DNA of 21,189 nucleotides, taken from the NCBI GenBank assembly GCA_027079365.1, contig JALWVW010000115.1:1-21189 (forward strand), written 5' to 3'. Below the pieces are notes generated by a model. That model searched no databases, was not told where the DNA came from, and worked only from the letters and a program-made list of their open reading frames with translations. Below, piece by piece: positions 7,818-15,281 of this stretch (positions within the stretch are counted from its first letter, which is position 1; every line of letters begins with the position of its first letter). The stretch is from Campylobacteraceae bacterium (GTDB lineage: Bacteria; Campylobacterota; Campylobacteria; Campylobacterales; Sulfurovaceae). The position numbers and the translations under genes are program-made.

Positions 7818-8759
7818 ATGACTATTATAGGTAAAACGATCGTATTGAGTATGGGTACAGCATTGCTGTTGAGTGCGGGAAGTGCACCCAAAGAGTATCC
7901 TGCAGGAGAAGTGGGAAAAATGGTGAAGCTTGGTGAAGATATCGCACTGCATACGGATACACATCCGTTGACAAAAGACTTTGTGGGCAACAAGCTCAAC
8001 TGTGCAAGTTGCCACTTGAAAGGTGAAGATGGGAAACCAGGCACAGCAGGTAGCATTTCGTCCTGGCTAGATACAGGCACTGCTTTTCCTGCTTGGTCCA
8101 AGAGAGAACAATCTGTTCAGACACTCCAAGACCGATCCAATAACTGTTTTATGCGGAGTATGAATGGTAAAAGACTGATCATTGATTCTAAAGCATCTAT
8201 TGCGATCGAGGCATACATCACTTGGCTCTCAGAAGGCAAGCCCGTCATGATGGATAGAAAAGGTCCGTGGGGCCCTACCAACATGAAGATTTGGCCAAAA
8301 GGAATCAAACACTTTAAACCTATTCAGAAAAAAGCGACCCATGCCAATTATGTGAGTGGGCAAAAAATCTATGAAGCTAAGTGTGCCTCGTGCCATGGTC
8401 AAAATGGTGAAGGGATGGCGGCGTTCCCACCACTCTGGGGTAAAAATGCCAAAGGTGAGTGGCTCTCCTATAATACGGGTGCAGGTATGAGTAAATTGCC
8501 CAAAGGTGCCACATGGATACAGTTGAAAATGCCATTAGGGCAAGGCGGCACGCTGACTGATCAGGAAGCAGCAGATGTCACACTCTATGTAGATGCACAA
8601 CCAAGGGCTGACTTTGATTTGGAAAAAGCATTATTACCTAAAGCGGAAATGGGAATTTACAACTCTAATGTCCGGAAAGAAAAGCACTCTGTCCGAAGTA
8701 ACTTTAAGGCTTTGGGCTTGGATATCGATGTGATCCGTGGGGATAAAAAAATTAAATAA
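7818..8759 (+). CDS. tsdA: Diheme c-type cytochrome, TsdA family (thiosulfate dehydrogenase / tetrathionate reductase)
   Basis: Exported diheme cytochrome of 313 residues. After a signal peptide (about residues 1-25), two heme c motifs occur, both CASCH: C62-H66 and C189-H193. Between them is NNCFMRSMNG with Cys110, matching the cysteine that ligates the catalytic heme in TsdA enzymes. After the second heme come FPPLWG, GAGM and LKMP (Lys237-Met238), matching the Lys/Met pair described as alternative ligands of the electron-transfer heme in Allochromatium TsdA. The family interconverts thiosulfate and tetrathionate in the periplasm; the preferred direction cannot be read here. The start is the ATG with AAGGAG six bases upstream, not the in-frame GTG at 7767. 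The gene appears monocistronic: its own -10 box upstream and a strong terminator downstream. No tsdB partner is present. Confidence 0.82.
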   Translation: MTIIGKTIVLSMGTALLLSAGSAPKEYPAGEVGKMVKLGEDIALHTDTHPLTKDFVGNKLNCASCHLKGEDGKPGTAGSISSWLDTGTAFPAWSKREQSVQTLQDRSNNCFMRSMNGKRLIIDSKASIAIEAYITWLSEGKPVMMDRKGPWGPTNMKIWPKGIKHFKPIQKKATHANYVSGQKIYEAKCASCHGQNGEGMAAFPPLWGKNAKGEWLSYNTGAGMSKLPKGATWIQLKMPLGQGGTLTDQEAADVTLYVDAQPRADFDLEKALLPKAEMGIYNSNVRKEKHSVRSNFKALGLDIDVIRGDKKIK

Positions 8760-8775
8760 CCTATACTGCACCACC

Positions 8776-8815
8776 GTGCCAAAGAGCTATCCTCCGACTC
8801 TTTGGCACATTTTTC
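8776..8815 (+). terminator. Rho-independent terminator after tsdA
   Basis: Perfect 11-bp stem GTGCCAAAGAG (8776-8786) with CTCTTTGGCAC (8798-8808), an 11-base loop, then ATTTTTC. It lies 17 bases after the tsdA stop and 36 bases before the Cache protein gene, so it should separate tsdA from the signalling cassette, fully or partly. Confidence 0.85.
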
Positions 8816-8851
8816 ATCTTTTCCTAAACAACAATCCGTAATAATGCAGGC

Positions 8852-9775
8852 ATGAAGAGACTCTATTTTGTGACCGTTATATTTTTCGCCACAGGACTTT
8901 TGGTGCTGTTTGTCTTTTACAATCGCTATGCCAACTCCTACCAAGAGGAGCAGATGGACAGATACATTTCCAAAAATATTGATATTTTGAATGAAAATCT
9001 GGCCTTTGAGAGGCAGTATGCACTCTCTCTGTCACTGTATGCTTCCAAAAACAAGCGCATCAGGGAGGCACTCCGGACAGATGACCAAAAGCTGGCACTA
9101 CAGGAGATCGACCGTTTTCTGCGAGAGATTCGAGATACGGCAGGCATATTCAATATTGACATACAGGTACACACTGAAACACTCAGGGCTTTTGCCAGAA
9201 ATTGGGACAAAAGTGACTACAAGGGTACGGAGCTTGGTAGCTTTAGAAAAGGTCTGGTGAGGGTCAAGCAAAACAGGAAGCCTTTCGTCTCTATAGAGCT
9301 TGGCAAGCGACTCAATATCAAAGCAATCTCTCCTATTTTAGATCAAAATGGGTACTTTATGGGATCGATCGAAGTGATCATGGACTTTAGGAATATCAAG
9401 AAGAGGCTTAGAAAATTTAATATGCGTGTTTTAGGTCTTTTGAATGAGAAATTTATCGATATAGCTGTGGATCTTCGCAATAATGTAAAGATAGGAAAGT
9501 ACTATATTCTGGAAAAAACATTTCCCAAGGTACTCTACCAGAGACTTAAGAGGCATCCAAAAGTATTGGATGACCAAAAGTTCTATCATAGGGTAGAAGG
9601 GAGGATCATCGTGCTGGTACCCATGAAAAGTGTCGGCATAGAGGATGTAGGTATCATCGCACTCTCTATGCGTGCTGACAGCATGGCCTCGGAAATTGCC
9701 AAGTCCAGTGATCCTGTCCCCAATGACGCCACCTATACCTTTGAGCACAACAAAAGAGAGGTGCATATCAAATGA
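8852..9775 (+). CDS. Membrane-anchored periplasmic double-Cache (dCache_3-like) sensor protein without output domain
   Basis: Protein of 307 residues with one N-terminal transmembrane segment (about 4-24) and the remainder predicted periplasmic. No second membrane segment, kinase, GGDEF, HAMP or chemotaxis module follows. The body resembles the double-Cache input domains of sensor kinases and cyclases: AISPILDQNGYFMGSIEV in the first half and FYHRVEGRIIVLVPM in the second. It looks like an input domain encoded separately from its output. Its stop overlaps the start of the response regulator gene by 4 nt (ATGA), and the kinase gene follows, so the three form one unit. I infer that it detects a small molecule and passes the signal to the neighbouring kinase. 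The ribosome site (CAGGC) is weak and no convincing promoter lies between it and the upstream terminator. Confidence 0.7.
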   Translation: MKRLYFVTVIFFATGLLVLFVFYNRYANSYQEEQMDRYISKNIDILNENLAFERQYALSLSLYASKNKRIREALRTDDQKLALQEIDRFLREIRDTAGIFNIDIQVHTETLRAFARNWDKSDYKGTELGSFRKGLVRVKQNRKPFVSIELGKRLNIKAISPILDQNGYFMGSIEVIMDFRNIKKRLRKFNMRVLGLLNEKFIDIAVDLRNNVKIGKYYILEKTFPKVLYQRLKRHPKVLDDQKFYHRVEGRIIVLVPMKSVGIEDVGIIALSMRADSMASEIAKSSDPVPNDATYTFEHNKREVHIK

Positions 9776-10428
9776 AACTACTACTTCTGGAGGATGATTA
9801 TCTCTATCAGGTTTCTATCAAGGATTTTCTCATAGAAAACGGCTACGAGGTGGATGCCTTTGCAGATGGAGATGAGGCACTGGATGCCATCTATAACGGA
9901 AGCTATGCACTATTGCTTCTGGATATCAGGGTACCGGGCATGGATGGCTATGAGATACTCAAGGAGGTGCGTAGCAGCGGGCTGGAGACTCCTGTGATCA
10001 TGCTTACTTCTCTGACAGATATTGAGGACTTGAGTTTGGGCTACGAGCTGGGATGCAGTGACTATATCAGAAAACCTTTTGCGCTCAAAGAGCTCAAATA
10101 CAGGATCGAGCATATCACCAAAGTATCGATCTACAAAAACGACAAAGCAGACATTGTGATCGATGGCCTCTTTCGTTTTGATACACGCAGCGAGACACTA
10201 TTGAGAGAAGGGGTGCCTGTAGAGCTGAGTGCCATGGAGATCAGGCTTGTTGCCACTATGGTGCAGCATATGGGATACTATCTCTCGCTGGAGCAGCTTC
10301 GTGATGCGGTATGGGAAGGGCGGGATGTGAGTTATGCGGATATTCGTATGTGCATCAACCGTGTCAGGCAGAAATGTGGTAAAGCATTTATCCAGACCAA
10401 AAAAATGGTAGGGTATAAAATTGGTTAA
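9772..10428 (+). CDS. OmpR/PhoB-family response regulator
   Basis: Two-domain transcription factor of 218 residues. The receiver domain (about 1-115) has the acidic pocket Glu7/Asp8/Asp9, the phospho-acceptor Asp51 (LLLLDIRVPG), Thr79 and Lys101 (YIRKPF), so all conserved phosphorylation residues are present. The C-terminal winged-helix domain (about 128-218) has the OmpR-type pattern ELSAMEIRLV ... INRVRQKCGK ... GYKIG. It overlaps the Cache protein gene by 4 nt and the kinase gene by 8 nt. It is therefore the cognate regulator of this cassette. Its targets are not known. A tandem repeat of suitable spacing lies before the nearby tsdA gene, listed separately. Confidence 0.93.
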   Translation: MKLLLLEDDYLYQVSIKDFLIENGYEVDAFADGDEALDAIYNGSYALLLLDIRVPGMDGYEILKEVRSSGLETPVIMLTSLTDIEDLSLGYELGCSDYIRKPFALKELKYRIEHITKVSIYKNDKADIVIDGLFRFDTRSETLLREGVPVELSAMEIRLVATMVQHMGYYLSLEQLRDAVWEGRDVSYADIRMCINRVRQKCGKAFIQTKKMVGYKIG

Positions 10429-11572
10429 AAGCAGTGCGTATCTTCCCAGTCGTTATATTTTCTTTCAGGTACTGATCCTGATCCTGATCGTTGCTATTCC
10501 TCTACATTTTTACATCACAAGCGAGCTTGAAAACAGTCGATACAGGACAGAGCAGGAGCTGCAACGCTATGCTCAGAGGGTAGCACACAAGATATATCTT
10601 TTTTCAAACTCCACTGAGCAGGAGTTTTATTTTCCTCGCTCTACTATCTTCAAGAGCGCGATCTATGATGCAGAAGAACGGCCTTTATTTTCGCTCTTTG
10701 AGAAAGCACCAGTGCTCCCCTTTACACTCTTTGGAGAACAGAAAGGGCACTATTATCTCAAGTTCCCGCTCAAGCCCAATATTTTTGATGCACAGATGCT
10801 GGTTATTGGCAAAAAGATCAGTCATGCCAGGCTCTTTGTCAATGTACTGGTGATACTGATGGTGATTACCCTGCTGGTACTTTTTGCCATACTTTCGATC
10901 ATCAGGCACAGTGCAGAGCCTTATCAGCGGTTTAACCGCTATCTGGAAAATTTCATCAAAGATGCGATGCATGAGATGAAGACACCCATGGGTGTGATAT
11001 TGATCAATCTGGATGGACTGGGTAATCTCTATCAGAATAATACGATGATCATGCGGGCAAGGTCAGCATTGAAAAACATGATCGTGGTCTATGAAGATCT
11101 GGAATTTTTTGTCAGGAAGAACAGGGTGGAGCATCCGAAAGAACGGTTGGATATTTCACAGTTTATGCAGGAACGGATCGCCTTTTTTGATGATCTGCTC
11201 AGATCCAAGGAGATTACTGTAGAGCAGAGTATAGAGGAGGGGCTAATGATACACTTTAGTAGGCTGGAACTCTCCAGGGTCATAGACAATACCCTCTCCA
11301 ACGCCATCAAATACTCTCCTAGTGGCACGAAGATCACAGTAAGTCTGCATGAGAAAGAACAACAGATTCTACTCTCTATAGCCGATCAAGGCAGAGGTAT
11401 TAAGGATGTAGAGAAGGTATTTGAGCGCTACTATAGAGGGGAAAAGATCTCTGGTGGTTTTGGCATAGGGTTGAGTATCGTCAAGACAATATGTGACAAA
11501 AATAGAGTGGACATAGAGATCATTTCTACTGAGAAGGGAGGGGCAAACTTTCTCTACCACTTTAAAAAATAG
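10421..11572 (+). CDS. Sensor histidine kinase, partner of the adjacent response regulator
   Basis: Kinase of 383 residues with two transmembrane segments (about 11-33 and 138-163) enclosing a periplasmic region of about 100 residues. The cytoplasmic part has an H-box DAMHEMKTPMG with phospho-acceptor His184, an N-box NTLSNAIKYSPSG (about 289-301), a G1 motif ADQGRGI and a G2 motif GGFGIGLSIVK (about 345-355). No HAMP domain is evident between the second membrane segment and the H-box. The start is TTG at 10421, eight bases inside the response regulator gene, with TAGGGT upstream; no in-frame ATG comes before the first membrane segment. It belongs to one operon with the Cache protein and regulator. 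Having its own modest periplasmic region, it may need the separate Cache protein to sense its signal; that is inference. Confidence 0.9.
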   Translation: MVKSSAYLPSRYIFFQVLILILIVAIPLHFYITSELENSRYRTEQELQRYAQRVAHKIYLFSNSTEQEFYFPRSTIFKSAIYDAEERPLFSLFEKAPVLPFTLFGEQKGHYYLKFPLKPNIFDAQMLVIGKKISHARLFVNVLVILMVITLLVLFAILSIIRHSAEPYQRFNRYLENFIKDAMHEMKTPMGVILINLDGLGNLYQNNTMIMRARSALKNMIVVYEDLEFFVRKNRVEHPKERLDISQFMQERIAFFDDLLRSKEITVEQSIEEGLMIHFSRLELSRVIDNTLSNAIKYSPSGTKITVSLHEKEQQILLSIADQGRGIKDVEKVFERYYRGEKISGGFGIGLSIVKTICDKNRVDIEIISTEKGGANFLYHFKK

Positions 11573-11574
11573 GA

Positions 11575-11602
11575 GTCAAATCCTCTCAATTGACACTTTT
11601 TT
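11575..11602 (+). terminator. Weak terminator candidate after the histidine kinase
   Basis: GTCAA (11575-11579) can pair with TTGAC (11590-11594) across a 10-base loop, followed by AC and a run of six T. The stem is short, so termination would be weak. It is positioned correctly at the end of the three-gene cassette. Confidence 0.3.
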
Positions 11603-11626
11603 AAGATTTGATTATCCAATTAGCGT

Positions 11627-11632
11627 TATAAT
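11627..11632 (+). promoter_or_regulatory. -10 box for ccsBA
   Basis: Perfect TATAAT 31 bases before the chosen ccsBA ATG at 11663, following an AT-rich tract. A second TATAAT at 11644-11649 is too close to the start to leave room for the AGGA ribosome site. No -35 is evident at normal spacing; the TTGACA at 11590 is too far away. Confidence 0.5.
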
Positions 11633-11662
11633 TTTTTACAATTTATAATGACAGGATATAAG

Positions 11663-14600
11663 ATGAAACAACTTTTTTCAATGAAAATGGCAGTGTTGGT
11701 ACTGTTTATGTTTGGTGTGCTGATCGGAACGGCAACTTTTATAGAAAATGACTACGGCACACAGACAGCGCAGGCTCTGATATACAAAACCAAATGGTTT
11801 GAGCTCTTTTTGGCCTATTTTGCGGCTATTTTACTTTACAACATCATTAAATTCAAATCGTATAAAACAAAGTTCCCTGTCTTTTTGTTTCATCTCTCTT
11901 TTTTCGTGATTGCTCTGGGTGCTTTGGTTACCAGATATGTGGGATATGAAGGTGTCATGCATATCCGAGAAGGTCAGAGCAGTCATACTATGGTCTCAGA
12001 CTATAAGTCTCTGCAGGTCGAAGCCAAGAGTGGAGAACAGAAGGCCTATGGGGAGGAGCCCTTATATCTCTCTTCCATGACATCCAACCATGTGAACTTG
12101 ACACTGCCTGTTGGAGAAAAAAGCGTAGAGGTAAAGCTGCTTAAATATCTTCCCACCGCAGAAGAGAAAGCTGTTGCTGATCCCGCAGGAAAAAAGATTT
12201 TAGAACTCAAGATTGCTACAGGTACCAAAGGGCAGATCTATTACCTTACTAAAGGGCAGAAGATCGATTTTGGTGGATTCTATCTTGCCTATGAGGCAGA
12301 GCCTTCTGCGACCAAGCCAACTTTCTTGATCCGTGACAGTGGAGAGGGGTTCAAAGTAGCATTTCCCTTCAAACTCACCACGGTCAATATGAATGACAGG
12401 AGTAGTGGTGAGTTGGATAAGGGAGAGAATGACTTTACCCGAAGAATGCTGTATCAGTTTGGAACCAACTCTATCGTGCTAAAGGCAGTGCACCCTAAAG
12501 CACGGGTAGAGATGGTGGCGAAAGATCTCAAGACCCAAGGGGGCAAAGCAGAGTATCTGGAGTGGCTGGTCACTGTCAATGGTGCATCAAAGCATGTAGT
12601 AACACGACCCTACAAAGGTGATATGGGCGAGATACACAAAATGAAACTTGACGGTGTAGATATCCAGATGCGTGTAGGTGCTAAACAGATCGATCTGCCA
12701 TTCTCTATCAAACTGCTAGATTTTCAGCTAGAACGCTATCCGGGCTCTATGACACCAGCCTCTTATGCCAGTGAAGTAGTATTGATTGACAAAGAGCAGG
12801 GGATTGAAGAGCCCTACAGGATATATATGAACCATATTTTGAACCATCGCAACTATCGCTTTTTCCAATCCTCCTATGATCAGGATGAGAAGGGCACGGT
12901 ACTTTCAGTCAACCATGATCCGGGGACTTGGCTTACTTATATAGGCTATCTCCTGCTTGGTATCGGAATGCTCTGGAGCCTCTTTATCCCCACCGGGCGT
13001 TTTCAGAAGCTCCTAAAGAGCGCACGCAAACTCCAGGGGGTAACAGCAGTAGCTGCACTGCTGGGATTGGGCATGATGATGCCGCAGGTGACGCAGGCCG
13101 CATCACCTGACCTTACACCTGATATGCGTACACATATGCAGGCTTATGCTCTGCCTCATGCGCAGAAGTTTGGGATGCTCTCTGTGCAGGATCCACAAGG
13201 GCGCATGAAGCCGATGGATACCGTAGCGCACGAAATCATCTCCAAGATCACTGGTAAAAGTACGCTGGAAGGATTGGAGCCTACGCAGATACTGCTGGGC
13301 ATGATCATGGAACCCTCTTTTTATCAGCATGTGCCTATGATCAAGGTGGGGCATCCAAAAATTGCAAAAGAATTGGGCTTGGATGCAGGAGCAAAATTTG
13401 CAAAGTTTTCAGATTTCTTCACCCAAAAAGAGGGGAACTACAAACTCTATAAAGAGATTACCAAAGCAAGTAGAAAAAAACCACTGGAGAAAAGTCAGTA
13501 CGATAAAGAGCTGATAAAGATCGACGAGCGAACCAATATCGCCTATATGGCGTATCAGGCCTCACTGTTGCGTATCTTTCCTGTCCCCAATGATGCCAAC
13601 AACAAATGGTTGGCACCCGTGGATGCACTGAAGGCACTACCCAAAGCACAGGCGGACAAGGTGAAGCTGGCGATCTCTGCCTATTTCCAGATGGTTGGCG
13701 AGAGTGTGAAGACGGGTAACTGGAGTAATGCAGATACGGCACTCAAGGGCATACAGATCTACCAAAAGCAGTATGGGGCGGCTGTGATGCCAAGTGAAAG
13801 CCATATCAAGATGGAGATACGATACAACAAGTTTGGATTGTTTAGCAAACTGGTACCATTGTATCTTCTGCTGGGTCTTCTTCTGTTGCTGTTTGCCTTC
13901 ATCCATGTGATCAAGCCGACATTTTCACTCAAATGGATCATGAGGGGTGCCTGGGCTCTACTGCTCTTTGGTTTTGCCATGCACCTGCTGGGACTGGGCA
14001 TCCGGTGGTATATTGCCGGACATGCGCCTTGGTCCAATGCGTATGAGTCGATTGTCTTTATTGCAGCAGCTACGGTGCTTGCAGGGATTATTCTCGCGAA
14101 AAACTCCCCCTTTGCTTTGGCAGGTACAGCGATACTGGCAGGGATCACGATGGGTGTGGCACATATGAACTTCATCAATCCAGAGATAACCAATCTCGTA
14201 CCGGTGCTCAAATCATACTGGCTAATGATTCATGTGGCAACGATTATCTCTGGAGATGGTTTCTTGGGGCTTGGCTCGATCCTTTCTCTGCTGGTGTTGG
14301 TACTTTATGTAATCAGAGGAAAGAAGGGTACCCCCAATATCGACCGTTCCATCAAAGAGCTGAGCAATCTGTCCGAAATGGGATTGATCATAGGACTGAT
14401 GCTGCTCACGATCGGAAACTTTCTGGGCGGTGTCTGGGCCAATGAGAGCTGGGGACGCTACTGGGGCTGGGATCCCAAGGAGACTTGGGCGGCAGTGACG
14501 ATTCTGATCTATGCGACGGTACTGCATCTACGGTTTATCCCGGCACTCAAGTCAAACTTTACTTACAATGTGGCAGCGACATGGGCCTACTCTACGGTAT

Positions 14601-14758
14601 TGATGACCTATTTTGGCGTAAATTATTATCTCTCGGGGCTCCACTCCTATGCTGCAGGTGATCCTGTGCCGATCCCACTATGGGTCTACTATGGTATCGC
14701 AGGCTTATTGGTGCTTACACTGGTAGCAGCCAGAAATAGAAAGCTAACAGACTCCTAG
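11663..14758 (+). CDS. ccsBA: Fused cytochrome c synthetase CcsBA (system II, ResB-CcsA)
   Basis: Membrane protein of about 1031 residues that joins ResB/CcsB (N-terminal half) to CcsA (C-terminal half). It exports heme and attaches it to CxxCH motifs of periplasmic cytochromes. The tryptophan-rich heme-handling WWD motif is clear: WGRYWGWDPKETW, about residues 930-942. The four histidines expected for CcsBA are present: His77 (FLFHLSFF) and His857 (MIHVAT) in membrane segments, and His787 (AGHAPW) and His994 (GLHSYA) on the outside flanking WWD. A hydrophobic stretch near 455-475 precedes the mid-protein periplasmic region. Fused CcsBA is typical of Helicobacter, Campylobacter and Wolinella relatives. 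I chose the ATG at 11663 over the in-frame ATG at 11648 because AGGA at 11652 is well placed for it. It would mature the nearby TsdA cytochrome. Confidence 0.93.
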   Translation: MKQLFSMKMAVLVLFMFGVLIGTATFIENDYGTQTAQALIYKTKWFELFLAYFAAILLYNIIKFKSYKTKFPVFLFHLSFFVIALGALVTRYVGYEGVMHIREGQSSHTMVSDYKSLQVEAKSGEQKAYGEEPLYLSSMTSNHVNLTLPVGEKSVEVKLLKYLPTAEEKAVADPAGKKILELKIATGTKGQIYYLTKGQKIDFGGFYLAYEAEPSATKPTFLIRDSGEGFKVAFPFKLTTVNMNDRSSGELDKGENDFTRRMLYQFGTNSIVLKAVHPKARVEMVAKDLKTQGGKAEYLEWLVTVNGASKHVVTRPYKGDMGEIHKMKLDGVDIQMRVGAKQIDLPFSIKLLDFQLERYPGSMTPASYASEVVLIDKEQGIEEPYRIYMNHILNHRNYRFFQSSYDQDEKGTVLSVNHDPGTWLTYIGYLLLGIGMLWSLFIPTGRFQKLLKSARKLQGVTAVAALLGLGMMMPQVTQAASPDLTPDMRTHMQAYALPHAQKFGMLSVQDPQGRMKPMDTVAHEIISKITGKSTLEGLEPTQILLGMIMEPSFYQHVPMIKVGHPKIAKELGLDAGAKFAKFSDFFTQKEGNYKLYKEITKASRKKPLEKSQYDKELIKIDERTNIAYMAYQASLLRIFPVPNDANNKWLAPVDALKALPKAQADKVKLAISAYFQMVGESVKTGNWSNADTALKGIQIYQKQYGAAVMPSESHIKMEIRYNKFGLFSKLVPLYLLLGLLLLLFAFIHVIKPTFSLKWIMRGAWALLLFGFAMHLLGLGIRWYIAGHAPWSNAYESIVFIAAATVLAGIILAKNSPFALAGTAILAGITMGVAHMNFINPEITNLVPVLKSYWLMIHVATIISGDGFLGLGSILSLLVLVLYVIRGKKGTPNIDRSIKELSNLSEMGLIIGLMLLTIGNFLGGVWANESWGRYWGWDPKETWAAVTILIYATVLHLRFIPALKSNFTYNVAATWAYSTVLMTYFGVNYYLSGLHSYAAGDPVPIPLWVYYGIAGLLVLTLVAARNRKLTDS

Positions 14759-14777
14759 AAGAGACTATCTTCATTTG

Positions 14778-14802
14778 TGGAAGAGGAGACAATCCTCTTC
14801 CA
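14778..14802. repeat. Perfect stem-loop after ccsBA
   Basis: A 10-bp perfect inverted repeat (TGGAAGAGGA / TCCTCTTCCA) with a 5-base loop GACAA, about 20 bases after the ccsBA stop. No T-run follows on either strand, so it is not a textbook intrinsic terminator. It could stabilise the 3' end of the mRNA or act in Rho-dependent termination. Confidence 0.55.
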
Positions 14803-14905
14803 GCGTGATAAAAACCCATGCTTCAAATAGTAACAGAGCGTTCTATTCCTCTTCGTCCAGGGCTTGCTTTAACAGCACATTATCTAAAGTAAGATACCCT
14901 ACCTT

Positions 14906-14922
14906 AGTGACGAAATTTCACT
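14906..14922. promoter_or_regulatory. Short dyad upstream of oorD
   Basis: AGTGA (14906-14910) and TCACT (14918-14922) flank CGAAATT, about 26 bases before the oorD ATG. It could be an operator or a leader hairpin; five-base arms are too short to be confident. The rest of the 190-base ccsBA-oorD gap holds the stem-loop at 14778 and no clear promoter. Confidence 0.2.
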
Positions 14923-14948
14923 ATTTTATTTATTAAAAAGGGGAAAAT

Positions 14949-15281
14949 ATGGCAGCAATGGCAGCACCGGAAAATACACCGGTATGGGTAAATACCAGTA
15001 GATGTAAAGCCTGTGATATCTGTGTGGATGCATGTCCTGCAGGCGTACTATCTATGCAGCAGGAAGCGACTTCAATACTGGGTGCGATGATCAGTGTCGT
15101 GACACCAGAGGCGTGTATCGGATGTCAGGAATGTGAACTCTCCTGTCCGGATTTTGCGATCTATGTAGCAGGTCGAAAAGAGTTTAAATTTGCAAAACTG
15201 ACAGATGCATCAAAAGCAAGACAAGAGGCAATCGCCAAGAATGGTTATCGATTGCCTACAGATTACAAGGAGGCCAACTAA
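14949..15281 (+). CDS. oorD: 2-oxoglutarate:acceptor oxidoreductase, delta (ferredoxin-like) subunit OorD
   Basis: Small 2[4Fe-4S] ferredoxin subunit of 110 residues. Two clusters of cysteines are clear: CKACDICVDACP (Cys19, 22, 25, 29) and CIGCQECELSCP (Cys56, 59, 62, 66), each the CxxCxxCxxxCP pattern. In the Helicobacter and Campylobacter OorDABC complex this subunit carries electrons from the catalytic subunit to a low-potential acceptor. The ribosome site AAGGGG lies a few bases before the ATG. The stop and the oorA start share one base (TAATG), so expression is coupled. Order D-A-B-C is the epsilonproteobacterial arrangement. In a chemolithoautotroph the complex may run in the reductive TCA direction, fixing CO2 onto succinyl-CoA; the direction is inference. 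Confidence 0.93.
   Translation: MAAMAAPENTPVWVNTSRCKACDICVDACPAGVLSMQQEATSILGAMISVVTPEACIGCQECELSCPDFAIYVAGRKEFKFAKLTDASKARQEAIAKNGYRLPTDYKEAN

Noticed and set aside
7538..8101. 187-residue minus-strand frame across the divergent tsdA promoter region
   Set aside because: It runs over the start of both tsdA and the AsmA-like gene and over the tsdA promoter, and its composition is not protein-like.
11590..11595. TTGACA as the -35 of ccsBA
   Set aside because: It is 31 bases from the TATAAT at 11627, much too far; it is better explained as part of the weak hairpin after the kinase gene.
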